Assembly: GCA_002422745.1 (NCBI GenBank)
Contig: DITH01000147.1
Span: 818 to 14,436 of the forward strand
Origin: Alphaproteobacteria bacterium UBA6189
Lineage (GTDB): Bacteria > Pseudomonadota > Alphaproteobacteria > Rickettsiales > UBA3002
DNA: 13,619 nucleotides
Reading direction: 5' to 3'
Below, piece after piece: positions 1-7,550 of this stretch. Positions within the stretch are counted from its first letter, which is position 1; the number at the start of each line of letters is the position of its first letter. Under the pieces are notes generated by a model, which worked only from the letters and a program-made list of their open reading frames with translations, did no database searches and was not told the origin of the DNA. Position numbers and translations under genes: made by a program.

Positions 1-1113
1 GTGACGCCATGGCGGCATGCGCAACGTACTGCATGGTGGCGCGACCGGACGGCGCTCCTGCTACCCAGCGTATGGATAGGTGTGCTTACCGGGTGGGCGA
101 TGCTCTCTGCTTTCTGGTCGCTCGATGCGGGGCGCAGTGCGAACTATGCCATCAAAGTTGGGGTCTTGTTATTGCTGGGCTTGGCGGCCTATCACGGGGC
201 GCGCCGCCTGCCGCCGATGAAGGGGCGTCTTGTTCGTTGGCTTGGGGGTATCCTGCTGGGCGTGTTCCTCGTCATCGCTACGGAATGGTGGCCGGGCGGC
301 GGGGTTCTGCATGCGATTGTGCAGCTGAGCGGGGGCGATGCCGTGGTTTATTTGCATAAATCGATCAACCGTAGCATCGCCATATTGGTGGTGCTTATGT
401 GGCCGATCGTCGGTGCGCTCTGGGCGCAGCAGCGGCGGCTGGCGTTGGCGATCCTGCTGGCGGCGGGGATGGCAGTGGCGGTACTGCAAAGTCTTTCGGC
501 ACAATTAGCCCTTGGATGCGGGTTACTGGTATATTTCGGCGTGCTGGCCGCACCCCGGCTCGGCAAGCAGTTGCTGCGGTTGGCGCTGCCGCTCGGCATA
601 CTCGCCAGTGTGGCCCTTACCTGGGGACTGGCGCAGAGCGATTGGTTCATTACCCAACAAACGGCGCTGCGCGGCATCTCTGCCGGTCGCACCCTGATCT
701 GGGACGGATTAGTGGCCCAGATGTCCGGTGCTAACTGGGTTGGCAGTGGCATGAAAACCGCCGGTAAACTTTCCTTGCCCGCCGAGACGATGCAGGCCTT
801 AGGATTATCGCAAACGCCACTTCACCCGCACCATATGGGCCTGGAAGTGTGGCTTGAGCTTGGGCTCATCGGCTTGCTGCTCTGGATCCTAGCGTTACTG
901 AGCCTGCTTAAGCGCGCTGCAGCGCAGCCTCACCTACTCACAGCTTCGGCTGGTTTCTGGGCGATGCTGGGTGCGTTTCTCTGTAGTGGATTTTTTGCCT
1001 ACAGCCTCTGGCAAAGTTGGTGGCTTGCCGGTGGATTTCTAGTGTTGCTTTTATGGCAGCGGCTGCACGGTGCGTCGGCTAGAAAAGCATCAAATTACCC
1101 TGCATCGACGTAA
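1..1113 (+). CDS. O-antigen ligase/polymerase-like membrane protein (WaaL/Wzy family), 5' end probably outside the window
   Basis: A very hydrophobic polytopic membrane protein of at least 370 residues. Most of the chain consists of membrane segments, with a larger hydrophilic loop around residues 215-280. That loop holds the features expected of the Wzy_C/O-antigen ligase family: an Arg in RTLIW (Arg230), a GSGM turn, and the His-rich motif HPHHMGLEVWLELG (His275, His277, His278) just before the last helices. Family members act in the inner membrane with their catalytic loop in the periplasm, joining or polymerising undecaprenyl-linked glycans. The frame is open from base 1 and begins with GTG. 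Family members usually have two or three more helices before the segment seen here (AFWSLDAGRS), so the true start is probably upstream. Ligase, polymerase and protein glycosyltransferase cannot be told apart from this sequence. The stop TAA is at 1111-1113, and the next gene starts 129 bases later. Confidence 0.8.
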   Translation: MTPWRHAQRTAWWRDRTALLLPSVWIGVLTGWAMLSAFWSLDAGRSANYAIKVGVLLLLGLAAYHGARRLPPMKGRLVRWLGGILLGVFLVIATEWWPGGGVLHAIVQLSGGDAVVYLHKSINRSIAILVVLMWPIVGALWAQQRRLALAILLAAGMAVAVLQSLSAQLALGCGLLVYFGVLAAPRLGKQLLRLALPLGILASVALTWGLAQSDWFITQQTALRGISAGRTLIWDGLVAQMSGANWVGSGMKTAGKLSLPAETMQALGLSQTPLHPHHMGLEVWLELGLIGLLLWILALLSLLKRAAAQPHLLTASAGFWAMLGAFLCSGFFAYSLWQSWWLAGGFLVLLLWQRLHGASARKASNYPAST

Positions 1114-1242
1114 TACACATGGATTTTTTATGCACGCGCGTGTGGCTGGGTTTGCCTTGCCTTTCAGCAGCATGCGGCTTGCTATCGTGGGATGTGTATG
1201 GTCTGCTGACGGCAATATTTCACCATTTGCGCCGGGAAAAAT

Positions 1243-4200
1243 ATGCCTTCACATCCGCTACCCCATGCTACGCTCGATGCTTCCCATTCCCACCGTAGCG
1301 GCTGGCAGCAAATGACCGATAAACTGGTCGCGCCTCTGCTTTACCTGGCCATTATTGTTACGTTGCTCGGTACGTTCCTTGCCGATGTTCAAACACCGCT
1401 CGGCGTCGCGGTGTGGGTGCTTTACATGCTACCGCTGATCCTCAGCCTATGGCTATGGCAACCGATTGTGCCCGTGTTAGTGGCGATCAGCGCCACCTGT
1501 TTCATGATTATTAATTTTTATACGGACCCCGATGGGATGGCGCGCGATATTGCGCAGCTTAACCGCGGTATGGGTATTTTTTCCATCTGGGCGATGGCGA
1601 TCGTTGGACATTTTTTCATTCGCAGCCGTCTGGCCGTGCGCCGGGAGGAATGGCTGCAGCGCGGGGTGACGAGTTTAAATATCGCTATGAGCGGCGAGCA
1701 GAAAATCGGTGAGCTTGCGCACCACGTGCTGAGCTTTCTGGTCGATTACACAGAGGCGAAAGCGGCGGCAATCTATGCGCTTGATAGCGGCGCCTACCGG
1801 TTAGCCGGTACGCATGGGGTGGCTGCGCTCGGCGCTCTACCTGAATTTACTGCCGATGACGGGTTGCTTGGCCAGGCGCTGGTCGAGAAACGGGTGCAGC
1901 AATGGCACGATGTGCCCGAGGATTATCTGGTAGTGGGCACCGCCTTTGCGCGCGGCAAGCCGCGCCATTTGCTGATTGTTCCGGCCACGGCCGATGAGGG
2001 CGTGCAGGCGGTGATCGAACTGGGGTATATGGCCCGTTACGATGATGTCGTGCTGGAGTTGCTGGAGCGGGCACAGAGCACGATCGGCGTCGCTTTTCGT
2101 TCCGCACATTACCGCACCAATCTGCAGAACCTGCTGGAAGAAACCCAGCGCCAGAGCGAAGAATTGCAGGCACAAAGCGAAGAGCTGCGCGTCGCCAACG
2201 AGGAGCTTGAGGAACAAAGCCGCGTACTCCACGAATCGCAATCACGGCTGGAACAACAACAGGCGGAGCTGGAGCAAACCAACTCCCAGCTCGAAGAACA
2301 ATCGCAACAATTGGAAATGCAGCGTGATGATTTAGCCCGCGCCACGGCGGTACTGGAGCTGAAAACCCGTGAGCTGGAAGAAGCCAGCCAGTATAAAAGC
2401 GATTTCCTGGCCAATATGAGCCACGAATTACGCACGCCGCTCAATTCCTCACTGATTCTGGCCAAATTGCTGGCCGACAACCCCGAAGGCAATTTAAGCG
2501 ACGAACAGGTGCGCTATGCGCAGACGATCCAGGCGGCAGGCAACGACTTGCTAGGACTGATTAATGATGTGCTCGACCTGTCGAAGATCGAGGCAGGGCA
2601 TATGGAAATGCGGCCGGAGAAATTACAGCTCAGTAAGTTCACCGATGCATTGGGGAGGATGTTCGAGCCATTGGCCAAGCAAAAGCAGCTCACGCTTACG
2701 GTGGAACTGGGCGACGCCTGCCCCAAAACCATCGAGACAGATGGTAAACGGCTCGAGCAGGTATTGAAAAACCTGCTGTCGAATGCGATCAAGTTTACCG
2801 AAACCGGCGAAGTAAAACTCACTATAAGTCGGGTGCCGGATGGTCGTATTGCGTTTGCCGTGAGTGATACGGGTATTGGGATCCCAACCGCGCAGCATGA
2901 TGTGGTGTTTGAAGCCTTCCGCCAGGCCGATGGCACGACCAATCGTAAATATGGTGGTACCGGGCTCGGCCTGTCGATTTCCCGCGAGCTGACACGGTTG
3001 CTTGGTGGCGATATTACGCTGACCAGCGCGCCCGGTGAAGGCAGCGTGTTTACCGTTTATCTGCCGGTGAAATACAAGCCGGAATCCGTGCGCTCGCGGG
3101 GCGAAAAAACGCATCCGCGTGTACCGCTCGCCAGCCCGCCCGCGAAACCGAACGCCAAGATTAAGGCCAAAACAGAAAAACAAACGCCAGCGGCGGCTAA
3201 AGCGCTGGCAAAAACAGCGCCGAGGCCGGCCGAGCCCAGCCTGGCCGATGATCGCGAGCAATTGATTCAGGGTAAGCAGGTCATTTTGGTGGTGGAGGAT
3301 GATATATCCTTTGCCGAAATTCTCTACCAGCTGGCGCAGGAGCAGGGCTTCCAGTGCCTGATCGCCCATACAGCAGAGGAAGCGCTGGCGCTGGCGCAGG
3401 AATATTTGCCCCATGCGGTGATACTCGATGTCGGCCTGCCCGATCATTCGGGCCTTTCAGTGCTGGACCGCCTGAAACACGATACGCGCACGCGGCATAT
3501 TCCCGTCCATGTGGTGTCGGCGGAGGATTATTCGCACACGGCATATTCGCTGGGGGCGGTGGGCTATATGCTTAAACCCGTCAAGCGCGAACAGCTGGTC
3601 GGGGCGTTGGATCAGCTCGAGCACCGGCTGGTGCAACGCATGCGCCGTGTGCTGGTGGTGGAGGATGACGAAGTGCAACGCGAAAGCGTGCGCAAGCTGC
3701 TGGGCTCGCATGAAGTGGAGACGGTCGGGGTCGGCACGGCAGCGGAATGCCTGGCCCGCCTGAAAAACGAAACCTACGACTGTATGGTGCTGGATTTATC
3801 ATTACCCGACGCCTCCGGATATGCGCTGCTGGAAACGCTGAGCGAAGGCGAGGATTACTCTTTCCCGCCGGTGATCGTCTATACCGGTCGCGACCTCACC
3901 AGTGAGCAGGAACAACAACTACGCCGCTACTCGAAATCGATTATTATCAAGGGTGCGAAATCGCCCGAGCGTTTGCTCGACGAAGTGACGCTCTTTTTAC
4001 ATCAGGTGGTCTCCGACCTGCCCGACGAACAGCAGAAAATGCTTAAAAAGGCGCAAAACCGCGATGCAGTTCTGGAAGGGCGGCGCATCCTGGTAGTGGA
4101 GGATGACATCCGCAATGTGTATGCGTTGACCAGTATTTTCGAGCCGCGCGGCGCGCAGGTGCAGATTGCCCGCAATGGCCGCGAAGCGCTGGAGATACTC

Positions 4201-4461
4201 GAAAAGTCGCAGGGTAATGGCGCTCAGGCAATGGATTTGGTGCTGATGGACGTGATGATGCCGGAGATGGACGGTTTAACGGCCACCCGCGAAATTCGTA
4301 AACGTTCCGAATGGCGTAAGCTGCCGGTCCTGATGCTGACGGCGAAAGCCATGCCCGACGATCAGGAGCGTTGCCTGGCGGCCGGGGCGAACGATTACAT
4401 GGCCAAGCCGCTAGATGTAGAGAAACTGCTGTCACTGGTGCGGGTATGGATGCCGCGATGA
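1243..4461 (+). CDS. Membrane-bound GAF hybrid sensor histidine kinase with three receiver domains
   Basis: A 1072-residue hybrid kinase. About four membrane helices lie at residues 28-127, and a GAF-like sensory domain at about 145-290. A coiled coil follows at about 295-383, with Leu at exactly every seventh position from 308 to 378. HisKA carries the H-box SHELRTPLN (phospho-His394). HATPase_c shows the N-box NLLSNAIKFT (Asn514), G1 DTGIGIP (from Asp542) and G2 GGTGLGLS (571-578). A Lys/Ala/Pro linker (about 610-678) leads to REC1 (acidic pair 686/687, phospho-Asp729, Lys778), REC2 (808/809, Asp851) and REC3 (954/955, Asp1003, Lys1055). REC2 has IIIKGAKS where most receivers have Lys-Pro. 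The chosen ATG has GGGA six bases upstream. Met24 (ATG at 1312) would remove a His-rich hydrophilic leader and start right before the first helix, so it is a serious alternative. The stop overlaps cheR. The signal sensed is unknown. Confidence 0.93.
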   Translation: MPSHPLPHATLDASHSHRSGWQQMTDKLVAPLLYLAIIVTLLGTFLADVQTPLGVAVWVLYMLPLILSLWLWQPIVPVLVAISATCFMIINFYTDPDGMARDIAQLNRGMGIFSIWAMAIVGHFFIRSRLAVRREEWLQRGVTSLNIAMSGEQKIGELAHHVLSFLVDYTEAKAAAIYALDSGAYRLAGTHGVAALGALPEFTADDGLLGQALVEKRVQQWHDVPEDYLVVGTAFARGKPRHLLIVPATADEGVQAVIELGYMARYDDVVLELLERAQSTIGVAFRSAHYRTNLQNLLEETQRQSEELQAQSEELRVANEELEEQSRVLHESQSRLEQQQAELEQTNSQLEEQSQQLEMQRDDLARATAVLELKTRELEEASQYKSDFLANMSHELRTPLNSSLILAKLLADNPEGNLSDEQVRYAQTIQAAGNDLLGLINDVLDLSKIEAGHMEMRPEKLQLSKFTDALGRMFEPLAKQKQLTLTVELGDACPKTIETDGKRLEQVLKNLLSNAIKFTETGEVKLTISRVPDGRIAFAVSDTGIGIPTAQHDVVFEAFRQADGTTNRKYGGTGLGLSISRELTRLLGGDITLTSAPGEGSVFTVYLPVKYKPESVRSRGEKTHPRVPLASPPAKPNAKIKAKTEKQTPAAAKALAKTAPRPAEPSLADDREQLIQGKQVILVVEDDISFAEILYQLAQEQGFQCLIAHTAEEALALAQEYLPHAVILDVGLPDHSGLSVLDRLKHDTRTRHIPVHVVSAEDYSHTAYSLGAVGYMLKPVKREQLVGALDQLEHRLVQRMRRVLVVEDDEVQRESVRKLLGSHEVETVGVGTAAECLARLKNETYDCMVLDLSLPDASGYALLETLSEGEDYSFPPVIVYTGRDLTSEQEQQLRRYSKSIIIKGAKSPERLLDEVTLFLHQVVSDLPDEQQKMLKKAQNRDAVLEGRRILVVEDDIRNVYALTSIFEPRGAQVQIARNGREALEILEKSQGNGAQAMDLVLMDVMMPEMDGLTATREIRKRSEWRKLPVLMLTAKAMPDDQERCLAAGANDYMAKPLDVEKLLSLVRVWMPR

Positions 4462-5303
4462 TGGATGCAGCACAGGTAGAAGAATCGACAGAAGATATCG
4501 AGCTGCGGTTGTTGCTCGAAGCGCTGTCGCAGAAATACCATTACGATTTCCGCGGCTATGCGCTGGCCTCGATCAAACGACGGATGAAGCAGGCGCGAGA
4601 GCGCTTCGGATGCCGCAGCTATTCGATGCTGCAGGATCTGGTATTGCATGAGCCAAGCGTACTGCCAGAGCTGCTATCGTACCTGACGGTGCAGGTGAGC
4701 GAGATGTTCCGCGATCCGGCATATTTTCGCGCCATCCGCGAGCATATCGTGCCGCATCTGCGTACCTTTCCATCGCTCAAAGTTTGGATAGCCGGGTGCA
4801 GCGCGGGTGAGGAGCTTTATTCCTTCGCCATACTTTTTCGCGAGGAAGGGCTGGAAGAGCGCACTATGTTTTATGCCACCGACATCAACCCAGACGCGCT
4901 GAAAAAAGCGGAAGCCGGGGTCTACGCGCAGGAGCGTATTCCACTGTTTACCGAGAACCATCGGCTCTCGGGCGGAAAATCGTCGCTGTCGGATTATTAC
5001 ACGGCGGCGTACGGTTCGGCCATGTTCGATAAAACGTTGCGCAAGCGCACTATTTTCAGCGATCACAGCCTGGTATCGGACGCAGTATTCGGTGAGATGC
5101 AGCTGATCTCGTGCCGCAATGTGTTGATTTATTTTAACCGCGAGCTGCAAAACCGTGCGTTCGGATTATTCAAGGATTCGCTCGCGCATCATGGGTTCCT
5201 CGGTCTCGGATCGAAAGAAAATCTGCGCTTTTCGACCCACGCCGATGCATTCACCGAATTTACGCGCAGCGAGCGCATTTACCAACGGGTAGGACGTGCA
5301 TGA
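4458..5303 (+). CDS. cheR: CheR-type SAM-dependent protein-glutamate methyltransferase
   Basis: About 281 residues, the usual length of CheR, which transfers methyl groups from S-adenosylmethionine to Glu side chains of signalling coiled coils. An N-terminal helical domain is followed by SEMFRDPAYF, matching the family's T-x-F-F-R-D block. Next come the SAM-binding loop WIAGCSAGEELYS (110-122), FYATDINPDAL with the ribose-binding acidic residue Asp142, and the hallmark SCRNVLIYF (218-226). The SAM loop has GEELYS where most CheR proteins have GEEPYS. There is no TPR or C-terminal extension. The start at 4458 gives an ATGA overlap with the kinase stop; ATG at 4446 and at 4461 are in frame and possible, and none has a strong ribosome binding site, so translational coupling is likely. 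No methyl-accepting chemotaxis protein is present nearby. The natural local candidate substrate is the coiled coil of the upstream kinase (inference). Confidence 0.92.
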   Translation: MMDAAQVEESTEDIELRLLLEALSQKYHYDFRGYALASIKRRMKQARERFGCRSYSMLQDLVLHEPSVLPELLSYLTVQVSEMFRDPAYFRAIREHIVPHLRTFPSLKVWIAGCSAGEELYSFAILFREEGLEERTMFYATDINPDALKKAEAGVYAQERIPLFTENHRLSGGKSSLSDYYTAAYGSAMFDKTLRKRTIFSDHSLVSDAVFGEMQLISCRNVLIYFNRELQNRAFGLFKDSLAHHGFLGLGSKENLRFSTHADAFTEFTRSERIYQRVGRA

Positions 5304-5884
5304 AATCCGGGGTGCCAGAAGCAGTGGTGATCGGCGTGTCGGCGGGAGCGCTCGAGGCATTGACGCAGGTACTGCCGGCCGTGCCGGAAGATTGCCCGTT
5401 TCCCATCTTGGTGGTGGTGCATGTGCCGGGGGATAAGGAAAGTATGCTGGCCCCGTTGCTTCAGCAGAAATGCCGGGTGGCGGTATGCGAAGCCGAGGAT
5501 AAAGAAGTAATTGCTCCGGCGACGGTGTATTTCGCGCCGCCGGATTACCATTTGCAGGTAGAAAAGGACCGCAGTATTTCGCTCTCCAGCGATGAGCCGG
5601 TACTATTTTCGCGGCCATCGATCGACGTGTTGTTTGAAACTGCCGCCGATGCCTATGGCAGTGGCCTGGCCGCGATCGTGCTCACCGGGGCGAACAGTGA
5701 TGGGGCCGAAGGATTGCGTGCCGTGGCCCGCGCCGGTGGCCGCGCCTTTGTCCAGAACCCTGCGGAGGCAGCCGTGCCGACCATGCCGGAGGCGGCGCTC
5801 GCTGCCTGCCCACAAGCCACCCAGCTATCACTGGCCGATATAGCAGAATTTCTTGCGATGTCCCAGCGGACGGAAGGAGTGTAA
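5300..5884 (+). CDS. cheB: Stand-alone CheB-type protein-glutamate methylesterase, no receiver domain
   Basis: A 194-residue protein consisting only of the CheB methylesterase catalytic domain, which removes methyl groups from (and can deamidate) receptor Glu/Gln residues. The Ser-His-Asp triad of the family is recognisable: Ser14 in IGVSAGALEAL, His41 in VVVHVPGD and Asp134 in LTGANSDGAEG. The usual loop consensus GASTGG is changed to GVSAGA. Canonical CheB has an N-terminal receiver that inhibits the esterase until it is phosphorylated. That is absent here, so control must be constitutive or come from partner proteins; the flanking kinases supply receivers in trans (inference). Translation starts within the cheR stop (ATGA overlap), with AGGA five bases upstream (5291-5294). 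The C-terminus overlaps the next gene by one base. Confidence 0.92.
   Translation: MKSGVPEAVVIGVSAGALEALTQVLPAVPEDCPFPILVVVHVPGDKESMLAPLLQQKCRVAVCEAEDKEVIAPATVYFAPPDYHLQVEKDRSISLSSDEPVLFSRPSIDVLFETAADAYGSGLAAIVLTGANSDGAEGLRAVARAGGRAFVQNPAEAAVPTMPEAALAACPQATQLSLADIAEFLAMSQRTEGV
5874..5879 (+). promoter_or_regulatory. Strong ribosome binding site fixing the start of the REC-kinase-REC gene
   Basis: AAGGAG lies four bases before ATG 5884, inside the end of cheB. It is the best Shine-Dalgarno match in the signalling operon and supports a start that shares one base with the cheB stop codon. Confidence 0.7.
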
Positions 5885-7437
5885 TGCAACGGGAACCTAT
5901 TTATTGCCTGCTGGTCGACGACCTTGAAGAAAACCTTCTCGCGCTGGAAGGGCTGCTGCGGCGCGACGGAGTGGTGCTGCTTAAAGCGCATTCGGGTCCG
6001 GAAGCGCTCGAGCTGCTGCTGAATTACGAGGTCGCCCTCGCGCTGATCGACGTGCAGATGCCGGTGATGGATGGGTTTGAGCTGGCGGAGTTGATGCGCG
6101 GCACGCTACGCACGCGCACCGTGCCGATCATTTTCCTGACAGCAGGCAGCGCCGACCAGCAACGGCGGTTCCGCGGCTACGAAGCCGGTGCCGTGGACTT
6201 CCTCGGCAAACCGATCGAGCCCGATATTCTGCGCAGCAAAGCCAGCGTGTTTTTCGAACTGCATAGCCAGCGCCAGCAAGTGGCACGGTTGCTGGCCGAA
6301 TCGCAGCAATATGCCGAAGCGCTGAAGGAAGCCGATCGCCGCAAGGACGAGTTTCTGGCTACCCTGGCGCACGAGTTACGTAATCCGCTGGCGCCCATTC
6401 GCAACGGCTTGCAGATTCTGCGCATGGATCCTAATGGCGAGATGGCGGTGGAAGCGCGCGCGATGATGGACCGCCAGCTTAACCACATGGTGCGGCTGAT
6501 CGACGATCTGCTGGATATCTCGCGGGTGACGCAAGGCAAGATCGAATTGCGCCGGGAGACACTGAATATGCAGGCCGTAATTCAGGCAGCGTTGGAAACC
6601 AGTCGTCCGACGATTGATGCGCGCGGCCACCAGTTCCATCTTACTATGGCGGACACACCCATCTGGGTGGAAGGCGACATGACGCGCCTGTCGCAAATCA
6701 TCGGTAATTTATTGAACAATGCGGCCAAATATACCCCGTCCGGCGGGCAGATCGATGTGCATGCCGGAAGCGAAGACGGGCAGGCCGTGATCGTGGTGCG
6801 CGATACCGGTATGGGCATTCCTTCCGCTATGCTGGAACGGATATTTGAATTGTTTGCCCAGGTGGAGGACAACCGGAATCTTGCGCAGGGCGGGCTAGGC
6901 ATAGGGTTGGCGCTGGTAAAGCATCTGGTGACCATGCATGACGGCTCAATTCACGTGATCAGCGCCGGAGAGGGCAAGGGCAGCTGCTTCATACTGCGGC
7001 TTCCGCTGGCGGTGGCACCGACGGAAGTGGACAGCATGCAGCCGGTTAAGCCTGAGGCCGAGACGCGGCCCATGCGTATCCTGGTGGTGGACGACAATAT
7101 CGCCTCGGCAAAAACTACGGGCTGGATGCTTGAAATGATGGGGCATCAGCCACAACTGGCGCATGATGGCGAAGAAGCTGTACAGGCCGCCGATCGCTTC
7201 GCGCCGGAAGTGATTTTGCTCGATATCGGCTTGCCGGGAAAAGACGGCTACACCGTCTGTCGTGAATTGCGGCAGGACCCGCGTTTTCGCGATACACTGA
7301 TTATTGCGCAGACCGGCTGGGGCCAGCAGCGCGACCGCGAGCAAACACGCGCAGCTGGTTTTGACCACCATCTGACTAAGCCGGTGGAACTTGAACAACT
7401 CAAGCAATTGGTTGCCCAGTATAGTGCAAAACAATAA
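5884..7437 (+). CDS. Soluble hybrid histidine kinase, REC-HisKA-HATPase-REC
   Basis: A 517-residue cytoplasmic protein with no membrane segment. REC1 (about 5-120) has acidic residues Asp12/Asp13, phospho-Asp56 in LALIDVQMPVMDG and a GKPIEPD end. A short helix leads to HisKA, with the H-box AHELRNPLAPI (His163), of the type often seen in kinases associated with CheB/CheR. HATPase_c shows NLLNNAAKYT (Asn279), DTGMGIP (Asp307 onward) and GGLGIGLALV (about 336-345). REC2 (about 395-512) has VVDDN, phospho-Asp447 in LLDIGLPGKDG and Lys499 in TKP. All catalytic residues look intact. With an N-terminal receiver it can be both controlled by another kinase, perhaps the one at 1243-4461, and act as a kinase itself. 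It is the last gene of the signalling operon and carries no output domain, so a phosphotransferase or response regulator encoded elsewhere must complete the pathway (inference). Confidence 0.93.
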   Translation: MQREPIYCLLVDDLEENLLALEGLLRRDGVVLLKAHSGPEALELLLNYEVALALIDVQMPVMDGFELAELMRGTLRTRTVPIIFLTAGSADQQRRFRGYEAGAVDFLGKPIEPDILRSKASVFFELHSQRQQVARLLAESQQYAEALKEADRRKDEFLATLAHELRNPLAPIRNGLQILRMDPNGEMAVEARAMMDRQLNHMVRLIDDLLDISRVTQGKIELRRETLNMQAVIQAALETSRPTIDARGHQFHLTMADTPIWVEGDMTRLSQIIGNLLNNAAKYTPSGGQIDVHAGSEDGQAVIVVRDTGMGIPSAMLERIFELFAQVEDNRNLAQGGLGIGLALVKHLVTMHDGSIHVISAGEGKGSCFILRLPLAVAPTEVDSMQPVKPEAETRPMRILVVDDNIASAKTTGWMLEMMGHQPQLAHDGEEAVQAADRFAPEVILLDIGLPGKDGYTVCRELRQDPRFRDTLIIAQTGWGQQRDREQTRAAGFDHHLTKPVELEQLKQLVAQYSAKQ

Positions 7438-7550
7438 GCGATTATTTATTTGACAGTGGCGCGGCTCTGTATAACCAGCAATTATGTCTTGCAGTGCACC
7501 ATGACAAAGATTTAATCTCTCAGCGAGTTGTAGGGGGGAATTAAATTTCA
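7438..7550 (+). promoter_or_regulatory. AT-rich intergenic region, probable promoter of the export operon
   Basis: This is the only sizeable gap between the signalling and export operons, and it is clearly richer in A+T than the genes. One candidate promoter is TTGCAG (7489-7494), 16 bases, TTTAAT (7511-7516). A second has an ideal TTGACA (7450-7455) but TATAAC (7470-7475) only 14 bases further, which is shorter than usual. I see no hairpin followed by a T run that would terminate the upstream operon, so read-through is possible. All of this is by eye. Confidence 0.35.
7532..7539 (+). promoter_or_regulatory. G-rich ribosome binding site for the TolC-family gene
   Basis: AGGGGGGA includes a run of six G and ends 11 bases before ATG 7551, slightly farther than usual. 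It supports the start at Met1 rather than Met20, which has no comparable site. Confidence 0.5.

Noticed and set aside
1133..1142. Perfect 10-base palindrome CACGCGCGTG in the gap after the ligase
   Set aside because: It is short, GC-rich and single, has no T run after it and no second copy nearby, so it is not convincing as a terminator or operator.
1070..1315. Small 81-residue protein between the ligase and the kinase
   Set aside because: It overlaps the ends of both genes in another frame, has no ribosome site, and its composition looks like out-of-frame translation.
1837..3447. Long open frames on the - strand opposite the kinase genes
   Set aside because: They mirror high-GC codon bias of the + strand genes, encode no recognisable domain, and lie entirely within well-supported coding sequence.
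4458..5884. Ordinary chemotaxis operon
   Set aside because: cheR and cheB are present, but CheA, CheW, CheY and any methyl-accepting receptor are missing, and CheB has no receiver. The neighbours are hybrid kinases.
7438..7460. Transcription terminator after the signalling operon
   Set aside because: The stretch is AT-rich but I find no GC-rich hairpin followed by a T run.
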